From Hydrogenobacter sp. T-8 (GTDB lineage Bacteria > Aquificota > Aquificia > Aquificales > Aquificaceae), in contig NZ_CP048795.1 of the NCBI RefSeq assembly GCF_011006175.1, positions 372,001-436,000 of the forward strand: a stretch of DNA of 64,000 nt. The letters run 5' to 3'. A program made the position numbers and the translations under genes. Shown one piece after another: positions 56,238-64,000 of the stretch. Below the pieces are notes generated by a model that was not told the origin of the DNA, searched no databases, and was given only the letters and a program-made list of their open reading frames with translations. How positions within the stretch are numbered: the first letter of the stretch is position 1; every line of letters begins with the position of its first letter.

Positions 56238-56615
56238 ATGCTAATAATTTTCAATATCATACTCCTTCTGATAGGATGGACCGCTCAGGGACAAGTGCGT
56301 CAATGCAGGCTTCTTGTAGCAGACACCCCAGAAAAGCATGAGAAGGGTCTTATGCATATGAAGTCTCTTGTAGGCTATGACGGTATGGTGTTCCTCTACA
56401 AAGATAGGATGGTGAGGCATTTCTGGAACAAAAACACCCACTTGGAGCTGTATGTTTATTGGATTGATGGAAGCAGGCTTGTGGGAAGGTCCTACCTGCC
56501 CCCTGAGGAGAGGGCTGGCATTGTTATAGTCTCATCGCCAGAGCCAGTGGACACCGTGGTGGAGCTTTTAAAGGGTAGAAGATGTATGTATAAGAACATA
56601 CCGCTTTCACCTTAG
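56238..56615 (+). CDS. DUF192 family exported protein
   Basis: 125 residues with signal peptide [36 protein letters not shown] and [16 protein letters not shown] match DUF192, small secreted proteins of unknown function. TATAAT lies 9 nt before the ATG. It shares its short upstream region with the fur-like gene, which may regulate it. Confidence 0.85.
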   Translation: MLIIFNIILLLIGWTAQGQVRQCRLLVADTPEKHEKGLMHMKSLVGYDGMVFLYKDRMVRHFWNKNTHLELYVYWIDGSRLVGRSYLPPEERAGIVIVSSPEPVDTVVELLKGRRCMYKNIPLSP

Positions 56616-57686
56616 CTTTAGGGTAGCAAGTGCAAGGATGCCAAGAAGTATTGATATTATCCACATCCTCACCACTATTTTTGGCTCAGGAACGCCAGAA
56701 AGCTCAAGGTGGTGGTGGAAGGGAGCCATCTTAAAGAGCCTTTTGCCCTTTGTGAGCTTAAAGTAGGCAACCTGAAGTATAACAGATAAAGTCTCAAAGA
56801 CAAAGACGCCCCCTGCTATGGGAAGTAAAAGCTCAGACTTGGACACTAAGGCTATCACACCAAGCCCAGCCCCCAAAGCCAAAGCTCCCACATCTCCCAT
56901 AAAAAGCTGAGCTGGAAAGGCATTAAACCACAGAAAGCCAAGCCCTGCACCCACTATAGCAAAGCACAGCACCGTTATATCACCTGCATATGGGACATAG
57001 GGTATGTTTAAATAGCTGGCTATACCCGCATGACCCACCGCATAGGCTACTATACCCATGCTCGCCGCAGTGGTCATCACAGGACCTATAGCAAGCCCAT
57101 CAAGTCCATCCGTGAGGTTAACCGCATTGGAAGTGGCAACTATAATCAACATGGCGAAGGGAATGTATAAAAGCCCAAGGTCTATCTGAAGGTTTTTGAA
57201 AAGAGGAAAGTAGAGCTTTGTATCAACACCACTGTATAGGTATATAAAAGTTGATGTTAGCCCAGCAACAAAAACCTGTGCAAAGAACTTTTGTTTGGCG
57301 GATATGCCTTTTTTGTTTTTTAGCTTAACAAAATCGTCCCAGAAACCTATTAGAGCAAAACCCAGTGCACAAAAAGCAACAATCCAAAAATAGACAAGGT
57401 CAAGCCTCATAAGAAGCAAAGAAGTCAAAAGAACAGAAAGGACTATGATGATGCCACCCATAGTGGGAACATACTTCTTGACGAGATGTCCTTCTGGTGT
57501 GTATTCTCTTATGTATCCCTTGAATAACCTTTGAATGGCTTTCATCTTTCTCATAAAAATAGGTGTTAGGATAAGGGTAATGGAAAAGGCAATAAAGACC
57601 GCCAAAAAGGATCGGAAGGTTATGTATTTAAACACATTGAAAGCAAAGAAATAATCTCTTAGGTATAGGGCTATATGGTAGAGCAT
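56607..57686 (-). CDS. mraY: Phospho-N-acetylmuramoyl-pentapeptide transferase MraY
   Basis: 359 residues with about ten membrane helices. [26 protein letters not shown] (catalytic Asp residues), [15 protein letters not shown] and the His motif [12 protein letters not shown] are all present. It makes lipid I in peptidoglycan synthesis. It starts 1 bp after the SPOUT gene ends and overlaps the DUF192 gene by 9 bp. Confidence 0.96.
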   Translation of the reverse strand: MLYHIALYLRDYFFAFNVFKYITFRSFLAVFIAFSITLILTPIFMRKMKAIQRLFKGYIREYTPEGHLVKKYVPTMGGIIIVLSVLLTSLLLMRLDLVYFWIVAFCALGFALIGFWDDFVKLKNKKGISAKQKFFAQVFVAGLTSTFIYLYSGVDTKLYFPLFKNLQIDLGLLYIPFAMLIIVATSNAVNLTDGLDGLAIGPVMTTAASMGIVAYAVGHAGIASYLNIPYVPYAGDITVLCFAIVGAGLGFLWFNAFPAQLFMGDVGALALGAGLGVIALVSKSELLLPIAGGVFVFETLSVILQVAYFKLTKGKRLFKMAPFHHHLELSGVPEPKIVVRMWIISILLGILALATLKLR

Positions 57687-57687
57687 G

Positions 57688-58260
57688 TCAGCACCTGTTT
57701 CTACTTAGTAGTCTATCAAGGATTATAGCCACCGCATTCCTCACCGATAGATGATTCCAATCTCCTGCACCATATACGGGTTCAAGGATGTAATCAAAGG
57801 TATTCATAAGAGACGGTGGGATGCCATAACCCGTGCCAAAAACTATAAGAAAATCCTTCTCTCTTTTGTGAATCTCCTCTGAAAGCCAGCGATAAGAAAC
57901 CGTATTAGGATAGGTTCTTGCATCCGTGCCTACTATTATAGGTCTTCTACCCCTTTGTGCTTGCAGGTCTTCAAGGACTTCGTCAAAGGTATAACACAGC
58001 TTTACCAGTTTTACCACCTCATTCCTTGTAGGGTTAGTCCTTAAACCCTCTTGAGAGAGCCAATATTCAATCTGCTTTTTTATTATGTATCTTTGTCCGT
58101 CCACAGGTTGAACTATATAGTAGGTATTTATCTCGTATGCCCTTGCAGGGCGAGCTATATCATGAAGGTCCATGGTGGTAAAGGAAGTAATAATCGTCCT
58201 ACCCTCTCTGTCCATTGCAGGATAGTGAAGAAGTGCTATAAACACATTGTGGTTTATCAT
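57688..58260 (-). CDS. SPOUT-type RNA methyltransferase (PF09936-like)
   Basis: 190 residues from ATG 58260. [31 protein letters not shown] and the C-terminal knot [12 protein letters not shown] with [19 protein letters not shown] are typical of the SAM-dependent SPOUT proteins often found next to trmD. The RNA target is not known. TATAAT lies 9 nt before the ATG. The gene divergent from it starts 17 bp away. Confidence 0.8.
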   Translation of the reverse strand: MINHNVFIALLHYPAMDREGRTIITSFTTMDLHDIARPARAYEINTYYIVQPVDGQRYIIKKQIEYWLSQEGLRTNPTRNEVVKLVKLCYTFDEVLEDLQAQRGRRPIIVGTDARTYPNTVSYRWLSEEIHKREKDFLIVFGTGYGIPPSLMNTFDYILEPVYGAGDWNHLSVRNAVAIILDRLLSRNRC

Positions 58261-58277
58261 AAGTTTCTTATTATAGC

Positions 58278-59060
58278 ATGTGGCTTTTGTATAGGCGTGG
58301 TGGTCTTGGAGATACACTTCTAACTTTCCCTATCCTTGAACTTCTGAAAAAGTCTGGAAGAAATGTCTGGGCGGTAGGAAATACGGACTATTTTGCCATT
58401 GCCAAAGAGGTGGGATGGGTGGATATGGTAAGTTCAGAAATGCCAGAAACCGAGTTTGAAGGAAAGATTTTGATATCCTATGAGGGAAATGTAAAGCCTT
58501 TTCCAGAGAAGAGAATGTGGATAGTGGAGCACTACTTTCAGAGCTTGTCCTTAAGAGGAGGGTTTTCAAAGGTTTTGCCTCTTGAGCCTGCGGAGAAAAG
58601 CCCCATTAAAGGCTGTGCGGTGCTTCACCCCTCAAGCGGTTCTTGGAAGAAGAACCCACCCCTTGAGCTATTTTTCAGAATTGAAGCCTTTCTCAAGAAG
58701 GAAGGCTATAAGACCATATACCTTGTGGGTGAGGCGGACCAGTGGTTAAAAGACCATGTAAAAGACTACTTTGAAAGCTATTCACCACTTGAGATAGCGA
58801 GAGCTTTGAGGACAGCCAGGTTGTTTGTAGGACTTGATAGTGGGCTTTCACACCTTGCCAGCTACTGTGGAATTCCTACCTTTGTCTTTTATGGACCTAC
58901 AGACCCAGTGGTATGGAAACCCATAGGAGAAAGAGTCTTTCAGATAAGCCTTGAGCTCTCTTGTAGTCCATGCTTTCCAGAAGTTTGCGAAGAAAGGAGC
59001 TGTTTACATGTAGAAAAACTTTTTGCTGAATTTTTGAAAGCCTTTAGTGCCTTGAGTTGA
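58278..59060 (+). CDS. Glycosyltransferase family 9 (heptosyltransferase-like)
   Basis: 260 residues, shorter than typical WaaC/WaaF (~320-350). N-terminus LLYRRGGLGDTLLTFPIL, middle VLHPSSGSWKKN and C-terminal VGLDSGLSHLASYCGIPTFVFYGPTDP are GT9 signatures. It probably adds a heptose or related sugar to lipopolysaccharide core, consistent with the heptose kinase at 60097. Six Cys, four of them near the C-terminus. Confidence 0.87.
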   Translation: MWLLYRRGGLGDTLLTFPILELLKKSGRNVWAVGNTDYFAIAKEVGWVDMVSSEMPETEFEGKILISYEGNVKPFPEKRMWIVEHYFQSLSLRGGFSKVLPLEPAEKSPIKGCAVLHPSSGSWKKNPPLELFFRIEAFLKKEGYKTIYLVGEADQWLKDHVKDYFESYSPLEIARALRTARLFVGLDSGLSHLASYCGIPTFVFYGPTDPVVWKPIGERVFQISLELSCSPCFPEVCEERSCLHVEKLFAEFLKAFSALS

Positions 59061-59085
59061 CTTCTTCCCAAATTGGCTATATGAT
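59057..59085 (+). promoter_or_regulatory. Promoter of the repeat coiled-coil gene
   Basis: TTGACT (59057-59062), a 17-bp spacer and TATGAT (59080-59085) end 6 nt before the ATG at 59092. The -35 overlaps the glycosyltransferase stop. No Shine-Dalgarno. One of the best two-box matches in the window. Confidence 0.65.
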
Positions 59086-59091
59086 TTATCT

Positions 59092-59796
59092 ATGACCCTT
59101 GAGCTTGTTATAGGAATAATAACCGTAGTCGGTGCAGTAGTGGGAGTTGGCGTTTTTCTTATGATGCACATAGACAAGAGGCTTGATGACTTTGCGTTAA
59201 AACTTTCAGAGGTCAAGGAAGATACCGCAAGAAGGTTTGAGGAGTTAAAGGAGAACATAAAATCTGTAAAAGCGGAGGCAGATAGGAAGTTTGAACTTCT
59301 AAGACAAGAGCTTAACGAATACAAAACTGATACCGCAAGAAGGTTTGAAGAGGTAAAGGAAGACATAAAACTTTTAAGACAAGAACTGAATGAACATAAA
59401 GCGGATACCGCAAGAAGATTTGAGGAAGTAAAGGAAGACATAAAACTTTTGAGACAGGAACTTAACGAACATAAGGTGGAAACTGCAAGAAGGTTTGAAG
59501 AGGTAAAAGAAGAGATTAAGTTTGTAAAAGCGGAGGCAGATAAGAAGTTTGAACTTCTAAGACAAGAACTTAGCGAATTCAAGACCGACACCGCAAGAAG
59601 GTTTGAAGAAGTAAGGGAAGAGCTAAGGGACTTGAGGCAGGAAACAAGGTCTCTCAGAAATGAGTTTTCCTTCAAGATTGAAGAGCAAAGGCAGGAAGTA
59701 AGAGAGCTCAAGGCAGATATAAGGGAAGTAAGGCAGGTTCTCTTTAGAGTCCTTGAGGTTCCTTACACTGGAGGTAAAGAAGAAGGACATCAATAA
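59092..59796 (+). CDS. Membrane-anchored repeat coiled-coil protein
   Basis: 234 residues. One N-terminal membrane segment (VIGIITVVGAVVGVGVFLMM) followed by a long coiled coil. The core unit begins DTARRFEEVKEDIKLLRQEL and ends NEHKA (25 residues); two units carry an 11-residue insert (VKAEADRKFEL), giving 36. Both lengths fit mixed heptad/hendecad coils. Topology is opposite to the tail-anchored array proteins. Function unknown; possibly an envelope spacer or scaffold. Confidence 0.75.
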   Translation: MTLELVIGIITVVGAVVGVGVFLMMHIDKRLDDFALKLSEVKEDTARRFEELKENIKSVKAEADRKFELLRQELNEYKTDTARRFEEVKEDIKLLRQELNEHKADTARRFEEVKEDIKLLRQELNEHKVETARRFEEVKEEIKFVKAEADKKFELLRQELSEFKTDTARRFEEVREELRDLRQETRSLRNEFSFKIEEQRQEVRELKADIREVRQVLFRVLEVPYTGGKEEGHQ

Positions 59797-60119
59797 AGCT
59801 CCACACCCTTTATATGCTCAACTTCTTTGTTCCTTATCACTATCACATCAAGCCTGTAGTCTTCCGATGGATATTTATGGAGATAGTGTTCTATGCATCT
59901 AAGTAGTCTCTCCATCTTTTTTCTATCCACTCTCTCCGCTGGGTCTCCAAAGTCTGTGGTTTTACCTCCTTTTACCTCTACAAAGACTACCGTATTACCA
60001 TCAAGGGCAATAATGTCTATTTCACCAACCCTGCAGTGGTAGTTTCTGTGAATAACCTTGTAGCCTATGCCTTCAAGGTATTTTACCGCAAGCTCTTCAA
60101 ACTCTGCACCCTTCCTCAA
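59790..60119 (-). CDS. UPF0102 (YraN) family nuclease-like protein
   Basis: 109 residues. [33 protein letters not shown] and VVFVEVKGG reproduce the Glu-Asp-ExK core of the YraN family, a PD-(D/E)XK-like fold. Function is unproven. It overlaps the hldA start by 23 bp and the coiled-coil gene end by 7 bp. Confidence 0.9.
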   Translation of the reverse strand: MRKGAEFEELAVKYLEGIGYKVIHRNYHCRVGEIDIIALDGNTVVFVEVKGGKTTDFGDPAERVDRKKMERLLRCIEHYLHKYPSEDYRLDVIVIRNKEVEHIKGVELY

Positions 60120-61041
60120 GGCTTTGGAGTATCTCCTCTGGCTTTACTACCGCAGTGCCGAGCTTTCCTACCACTATACCAGCACAGAGATTGGCAAGCT
60201 CGCAAGCACTATCCCAATCCACACCTGCAAGGGCACAGGCACTAAGCACCGCAATCACAGTATCACCCGCACCAGAAACATCATACACCTGCTTAGCCTT
60301 TGCAGGAAAAACCTTAAACTCACTTCCAAAAAGAGCCATACCCCTTGCACCAAGAGTTATCACAAGGGTCTCAAGCCTTAGCTCCCTCTTTAGACCCCAA
60401 CCAAGTCTCTGAAGACTTTCCTCAGAAAACATACTCCTCGCTTCCTTTTCGTTGGGCGTCATTAAATTTGCTCCTATGTATAGCCTCTTGTTTTGAGGTC
60501 TTGGGTCAACAGAGAAGAATACTCCTTTCTCTTTGACTCTATCCATAACATCCTTGCAAACCACCCCCTTAGCGTAATCGGATACCACTATGCCATCCAC
60601 ATTTAAGTCCATCCTTTGAAGAACTTCTTCAAGAGGTTTGCCCTCAAGGACTTTCCTGCTTTCGCTATCTATCCTCAAAAGTTGTTGAGAAAGGGCTACT
60701 ATGCGCGCCTTTTCTGTGGTAGGTCTTTGCGGGTCTTCCACAAGCAAGTCCTCTATGCCCGCTTCTTTTAGCAGTCCCTTTATTATGTGCCTTCCGTAGT
60801 CTTGTCCCACCACCCCAAGTAGGTAAGTTTTTACGCCAAGGCTTGCCAAGTTGTTGGCTACGTTTCCCGCACCACCCAACCTAAATTCTTCCCTCTGGAC
60901 CTCTACCACTGGCACTGGAGCTTCTGGAGATATTCTTTCCACCTTTCCGAACACATATCTGTCAAGTATCACGTCCCCCACCACAAGTATCTTTAAACTT
61001 TTGAACCTCTCAAGAATCTCTCTAACCCTTTCAGGGCTCAT
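60097..61041 (-). CDS. hldA: D-glycero-beta-D-manno-heptose-7-phosphate kinase
   Basis: 314 residues. PfkB-type kinase: [23 protein letters not shown]-type N-terminus (only part quoted by motif: [10 protein letters not shown]), [16 protein letters not shown] and the anion-hole [14 protein letters not shown]. This matches the RfaE/HldE kinase domain; the adenylyltransferase domain of HldE is absent, so a separate HldC is expected elsewhere. It supplies ADP-heptose for lipopolysaccharide. Confidence 0.9.
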   Translation of the reverse strand: MSPERVREILERFKSLKILVVGDVILDRYVFGKVERISPEAPVPVVEVQREEFRLGGAGNVANNLASLGVKTYLLGVVGQDYGRHIIKGLLKEAGIEDLLVEDPQRPTTEKARIVALSQQLLRIDSESRKVLEGKPLEEVLQRMDLNVDGIVVSDYAKGVVCKDVMDRVKEKGVFFSVDPRPQNKRLYIGANLMTPNEKEARSMFSEESLQRLGWGLKRELRLETLVITLGARGMALFGSEFKVFPAKAKQVYDVSGAGDTVIAVLSACALAGVDWDSACELANLCAGIVVGKLGTAVVKPEEILQSLEEGCRV

Positions 61042-62269
61042 TGACCACCTTTACTTCTTCGCCTTCTTCTATAAATGCCTGATGTAGCTCTCTAACTGCC
61101 AACTCCCCGTATTTGTCCTCTATAAGGCAGGATATTTTTATCTCAGAGGTAGATATAGCCATTATGTTTATACCATTTTTGTAGAGAACTTCAAACATCT
61201 TTGCAGCGGTCCCATATGAACTCCTCATGCCTATGCCTACCACAGAGACCTTTGCTATTCTGTCATCTCTGACCACTTCCTTTGCTCCTATGCTTTGGGC
61301 AACCTTTCTGACTATCTCTTCTGCCTTCGGTGCATCTGCCTTGTTTACCGTAAAGGACATATCCGTATAACCTTCATGAGATACATTCTGCACTATCATA
61401 TCCACCACAATGTGGGCATCACCAAGGGCTTTAAAGATGCTGTAGGCTATGCCTGGTTTGTCTGGCACTCGCACCACCGTTATCCTTGACTCGTTCCTCT
61501 CAAGGGTTATGGCTCTTACTACACTTTTTTCCATTACTTCCTCCTCCGGCACTATCCATGTTCCTTCATTGTCGGTAAAAGAGCTTCTTACATGTATCCT
61601 TACACCATACTTCATAGCAAATTCTATGCTCCTTGCCTGCATAACCTTTGCGCCCAAAGATGCCATCTCAAGCATCTCTTCGTAGGATATAACGGGTATC
61701 TTTTTGGCATTGGGCACTATCCTTGGGTCTGCAGTGAATACACCTTCCACATCCGTGTATATTTCACAGTCCGCACCAAGGGCGTAGGCAAGTGCAACCG
61801 CAGAGAGGTCTGAGCCACCTCTACCAAGAGTAGTTATCTCCCAATCTTCCGTCACACCCTGAAAGCCAGCTACCACAGGCGTGTAGCCTTCTTGAAGTAG
61901 GTTTTTTAGCCTCTGGACACCTATTTTTTGTATCCTTGCCTTTGTGTGAATCTTGTCGGTGATTATAGGCACTTGCCAACCACAGAGGCTTACCGCAGGG
62001 ACGCCTAATTTCTGCAAGGTCATGGCAAAGAGGGCTATAGCCTGCTGTTCGCCTGTGGATATTAACATATCAAGTTCACGCTCAGAAGGTAGGGGTTCTA
62101 TCTGTTTGGCAAGGTTTATGAGCCTGTCTGTCTCTCCTGCCATAGCAGAGGAGACCACCACCACCTTGTAGCCTTCCTTTAACTTTTCAACCACCCTTTT
62201 TGCTGAGTTGTATATCCTTTCAAGACTTCCCACAGAAGTCCCGCCGAATTTGACTACCAAAAGTCTCAT
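61031..62269 (-). CDS. lysC: Aspartokinase
   Basis: 412 residues. Kinase domain with [15 protein letters not shown] and [15 protein letters not shown]; two C-terminal ACT domains ([20 protein letters not shown] and [20 protein letters not shown]) for feedback control. It phosphorylates aspartate, the first step toward lysine, threonine and methionine. It overlaps hldA by 11 bp. Confidence 0.95.
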   Translation of the reverse strand: MRLLVVKFGGTSVGSLERIYNSAKRVVEKLKEGYKVVVVSSAMAGETDRLINLAKQIEPLPSERELDMLISTGEQQAIALFAMTLQKLGVPAVSLCGWQVPIITDKIHTKARIQKIGVQRLKNLLQEGYTPVVAGFQGVTEDWEITTLGRGGSDLSAVALAYALGADCEIYTDVEGVFTADPRIVPNAKKIPVISYEEMLEMASLGAKVMQARSIEFAMKYGVRIHVRSSFTDNEGTWIVPEEEVMEKSVVRAITLERNESRITVVRVPDKPGIAYSIFKALGDAHIVVDMIVQNVSHEGYTDMSFTVNKADAPKAEEIVRKVAQSIGAKEVVRDDRIAKVSVVGIGMRSSYGTAAKMFEVLYKNGINIMAISTSEIKISCLIEDKYGELAVRELHQAFIEEGEEVKVVNEP

Positions 62270-62278
62270 CTATACTAT
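62250..62278 (+). promoter_or_regulatory. Promoter of the KUP transporter gene
   Basis: TTGACT (62250-62255), a 17-bp spacer and TACTAT (62273-62278) end 6 nt before ATG 62285. No Shine-Dalgarno. The -35 lies inside the divergent lysC gene. Confidence 0.55.
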
Positions 62279-62284
62279 TTTACT

Positions 62285-64000
62285 ATGAAGGCAATAACAG
62301 AACTTTCTCACATGGTAAGAGCTATAGGGGTTGTGTTTGGGGACATAGGCACAAGCCCTCTCTATACATTGTCTGCAATAATTCTTATAGCAAAGCCAAG
62401 CAAAGAGGATATTATAGGGATAGTTTCATTGATAATATGGTCTCTGATACTTATACCAACCATTCAATATGCATGGTTTGCTATGAAGGTTTCTACCAAA
62501 GGAGAAGGCGGAATAATTGTTCTGGGTGAGTATGCATCAAGCATCTCAAAATCACTTAAATTGAGAAGGGTTATAAGAATCCTCACCATATTAGGTATTG
62601 GTTTCCTATTAGGAGATGGCATAATTACACCAGCTATAACAATACTCAGTTCTGTAGAAGGTCTAAGGCTTATAAAGGGTTTGGAAAGTCTATCTCAGGA
62701 TATGGTAATAGTCATCGCCTTTATTATTGCCTTGTTTCTGTTCGCAGTCCAGCGATATGGAACAGGTAATATAGGAATTGCCTTTGGACCGATAATGGTT
62801 ATTTACTTTTCTACCATAGCTGTTATAGGTTTATACTACATATATGAGAATCCTAATGCGCTTAGGGTTATAAACCTAGCGGAAGCTATAAGTTTCATTC
62901 TGAAACACCCCTTCATTGCAATACTTTCCCTTTCGGAAATCATACTTGCAGTAACAGGTAGCGAGGCAATGTATGCGGACATGGGTCATGTTGGTAAAAA
63001 CGCTATAAGAATTGCCTGGGGCTTTGTTTTTATATCTGTATCACTAAGCTACATCGGGCAATGCGGGTTTATTTTAGAAAAAAGCTTAGAAGGCCACATA
63101 AATCCCTTTTTCTATAGTGCAAATGAATTGCTTGGAAACAACATATACATACTATTTCTAATCTTGGTTACAGTTGCTGGTATAATAGCCTCTCAAGCCT
63201 TAATAAGTGGGGTATTCTCTCTTGTATTTCAGTCAATAAATTCGGGGCTGATGCCATTGTTATATGTGAAGCATACATCAACCCACTTCAGCACTCAAAT
63301 ATACATACCTGTGGTAAATTTTCTACTTTTTGTTGGTGTATCTACTATGTTTCTTGTGTTTAAACAATCAGAAAGGATGGCTTCCGCATACGGCTTTGCG
63401 GTAAATATGAACATGGTTATAACTGCAATGTTGCTTATGTATATCTTTCTAATACTTAGAAAAATCCCCTTTTTTCTTGGGTCTATAGGTCTTTTTATTG
63501 TGGACACACTATTTCTATTCTCTGGCATCTTTAAAATTCCCCATGGGGCTTATTGGGCAATAATTTTTGCGATACCCCCTATACTTTTGATATTCTTATA
63601 TACCTCTGGTCAAAGAAGAATCTATGAGAAATCTAAATTTATGGATTTGGAAAAATTTCTGGAGGTTTTCAACAAGGTTTACTCAAAAGGAAGAGTGTTG
63701 AAAGGCACAGCAGTTTTTCTTATAAAGGACGTAAGAAAAATACCACCTTATGTGGTCACTTCCGTGATAAATCATGGCATAGTATACGAACAAAATGTTT
63801 TTCTGTCCCTTAAAAAATTAGAAAAGCCCTTTGGAATAAATGTCACTTTCTACGAAGACTTAGATCCGCATATAAAGTACGTGGTTATAGAATATGGCTA
63901 TCAGGAGATAGTAAATTTAGATGAGGAGCTAAAAAAGTTAAACATAAATGAAAGAGTAATCTTTTATGGTGTAGACAACATTTACTCACACAGCCTTGTA
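62285..64000 (+). CDS. kup: KUP-family potassium uptake transporter (C-terminus beyond the window)
   Basis: The frame is open from ATG 62285 to the right edge, 572 residues so far. KUP signatures are clear: GVVFGDIGTSPLYTL, GDGIITPAITILSSVEGL, LFAVQRYGTGN and GSEAMYADMGH. About 12 membrane helices are followed by a cytoplasmic domain from about residue 450 (SKFMDLEKFLEVF). It imports K+ with protons. Codons are visibly richer in ATA, TTA and AAA than in neighbouring genes, which suggests a different history. Confidence 0.94.
   Translation, partial: MKAITELSHMVRAIGVVFGDIGTSPLYTLSAIILIAKPSKEDIIGIVSLIIWSLILIPTIQYAWFAMKVSTKGEGGIIVLGEYASSISKSLKLRRVIRILTILGIGFLLGDGIITPAITILSSVEGLRLIKGLESLSQDMVIVIAFIIALFLFAVQRYGTGNIGIAFGPIMVIYFSTIAVIGLYYIYENPNALRVINLAEAISFILKHPFIAILSLSEIILAVTGSEAMYADMGHVGKNAIRIAWGFVFISVSLSYIGQCGFILEKSLEGHINPFFYSANELLGNNIYILFLILVTVAGIIASQALISGVFSLVFQSINSGLMPLLYVKHTSTHFSTQIYIPVVNFLLFVGVSTMFLVFKQSERMASAYGFAVNMNMVITAMLLMYIFLILRKIPFFLGSIGLFIVDTLFLFSGIFKIPHGAYWAIIFAIPPILLIFLYTSGQRRIYEKSKFMDLEKFLEVFNKVYSKGRVLKGTAVFLIKDVRKIPPYVVTSVINHGIVYEQNVFLSLKKLEKPFGINVTFYEDLDPHIKYVVIEYGYQEIVNLDEELKKLNINERVIFYGVDNIYSHSLV

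Noticed and set aside
55819-56240. A clear Fur or PerR operator between the fur-like and DUF192 genes
   Set aside because: The 20-bp spacer is A/T-rich and partly palindromic, but its TATAATATA pattern is fully explained by two facing -10 boxes. No convincing 19-bp operator is visible.

Overview
This window reads as a compact, heat-adapted, chemolithotrophic Aquificaceae-type chromosome, most like Hydrogenobacter or Thermocrinis. The basis is a complete soxYZAXB block without soxCD, Glu/Lys/Val-rich proteins, genes that overlap by a few bases and almost no intergenic DNA. No database comparison was possible, so the genus is an inference. No stretch longer than about 140 bp lacks a gene or gene fragment.

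Layout. 1-8996 (minus): chemotaxis and flagellar genes, read tgt, TPR protein, flgB, flgC, fliE, fliF, fliM, fliN, cheZ, cheY, soluble MCP, mini-MCP, cheV (cut by the window edge). fliG is not here. 9002-10944: five tandem copies of a small coiled-coil, tail-anchored protein; the last three are near-perfect 375-bp repeats. 10992-18230: lipA, then a thiosulfate-oxidation operon on the minus strand (thioredoxin, soxY, soxZ, soxA, soxX, soxB, a double-DUF302 protein, a metallo-beta-lactamase-fold protein). 18369-31250: housekeeping genes (lepA, panE, grpE, aspC, surE), a DnaC-like ATPase, a large PAS/GAF/GGDEF/EAL protein, a 16-G homopolymer, gap and tRNA-Pro/tRNA-Arg. 31251-40364: bioH-bioC, an HtrA protease, a group 2 sigma factor and truB, facing alaS-rpmE-prfA. 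40361-51914: an acyl-activating/acyltransferase fusion, yajC, NAD(P)HX repair, ubiX, a biotin carboxylase, holB-ricT-rlmN, and two LytM-like proteins. 51898-55476: upp, rusA, a TnpB element, dapA and tRNA-Asp. 55496-64000: fur, mraY, envelope glycosylation genes, hldA, lysC and a KUP potassium transporter cut by the window edge.

Three points stand out. First, a 1,212-bp TnpB-only element (52946-54157) interrupts a DUF4149 membrane-protein gene. Both halves survive and rejoin in frame, so the ends, the ancestral empty site and the presumed guide/TAM of the nuclease can be read from the sequence. Second, many operon-leading genes have a TATAAT-like box exactly 7 nt before the start codon and no Shine-Dalgarno sequence, whereas operon-internal genes often have GGAGG; this is the signature of leaderless mRNAs. 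Third, bioH has no usable start codon between tRNA-Arg and its oxyanion-hole motif. Nearly all convergent gene pairs overlap at their 3' ends, leaving no room for ordinary terminators.
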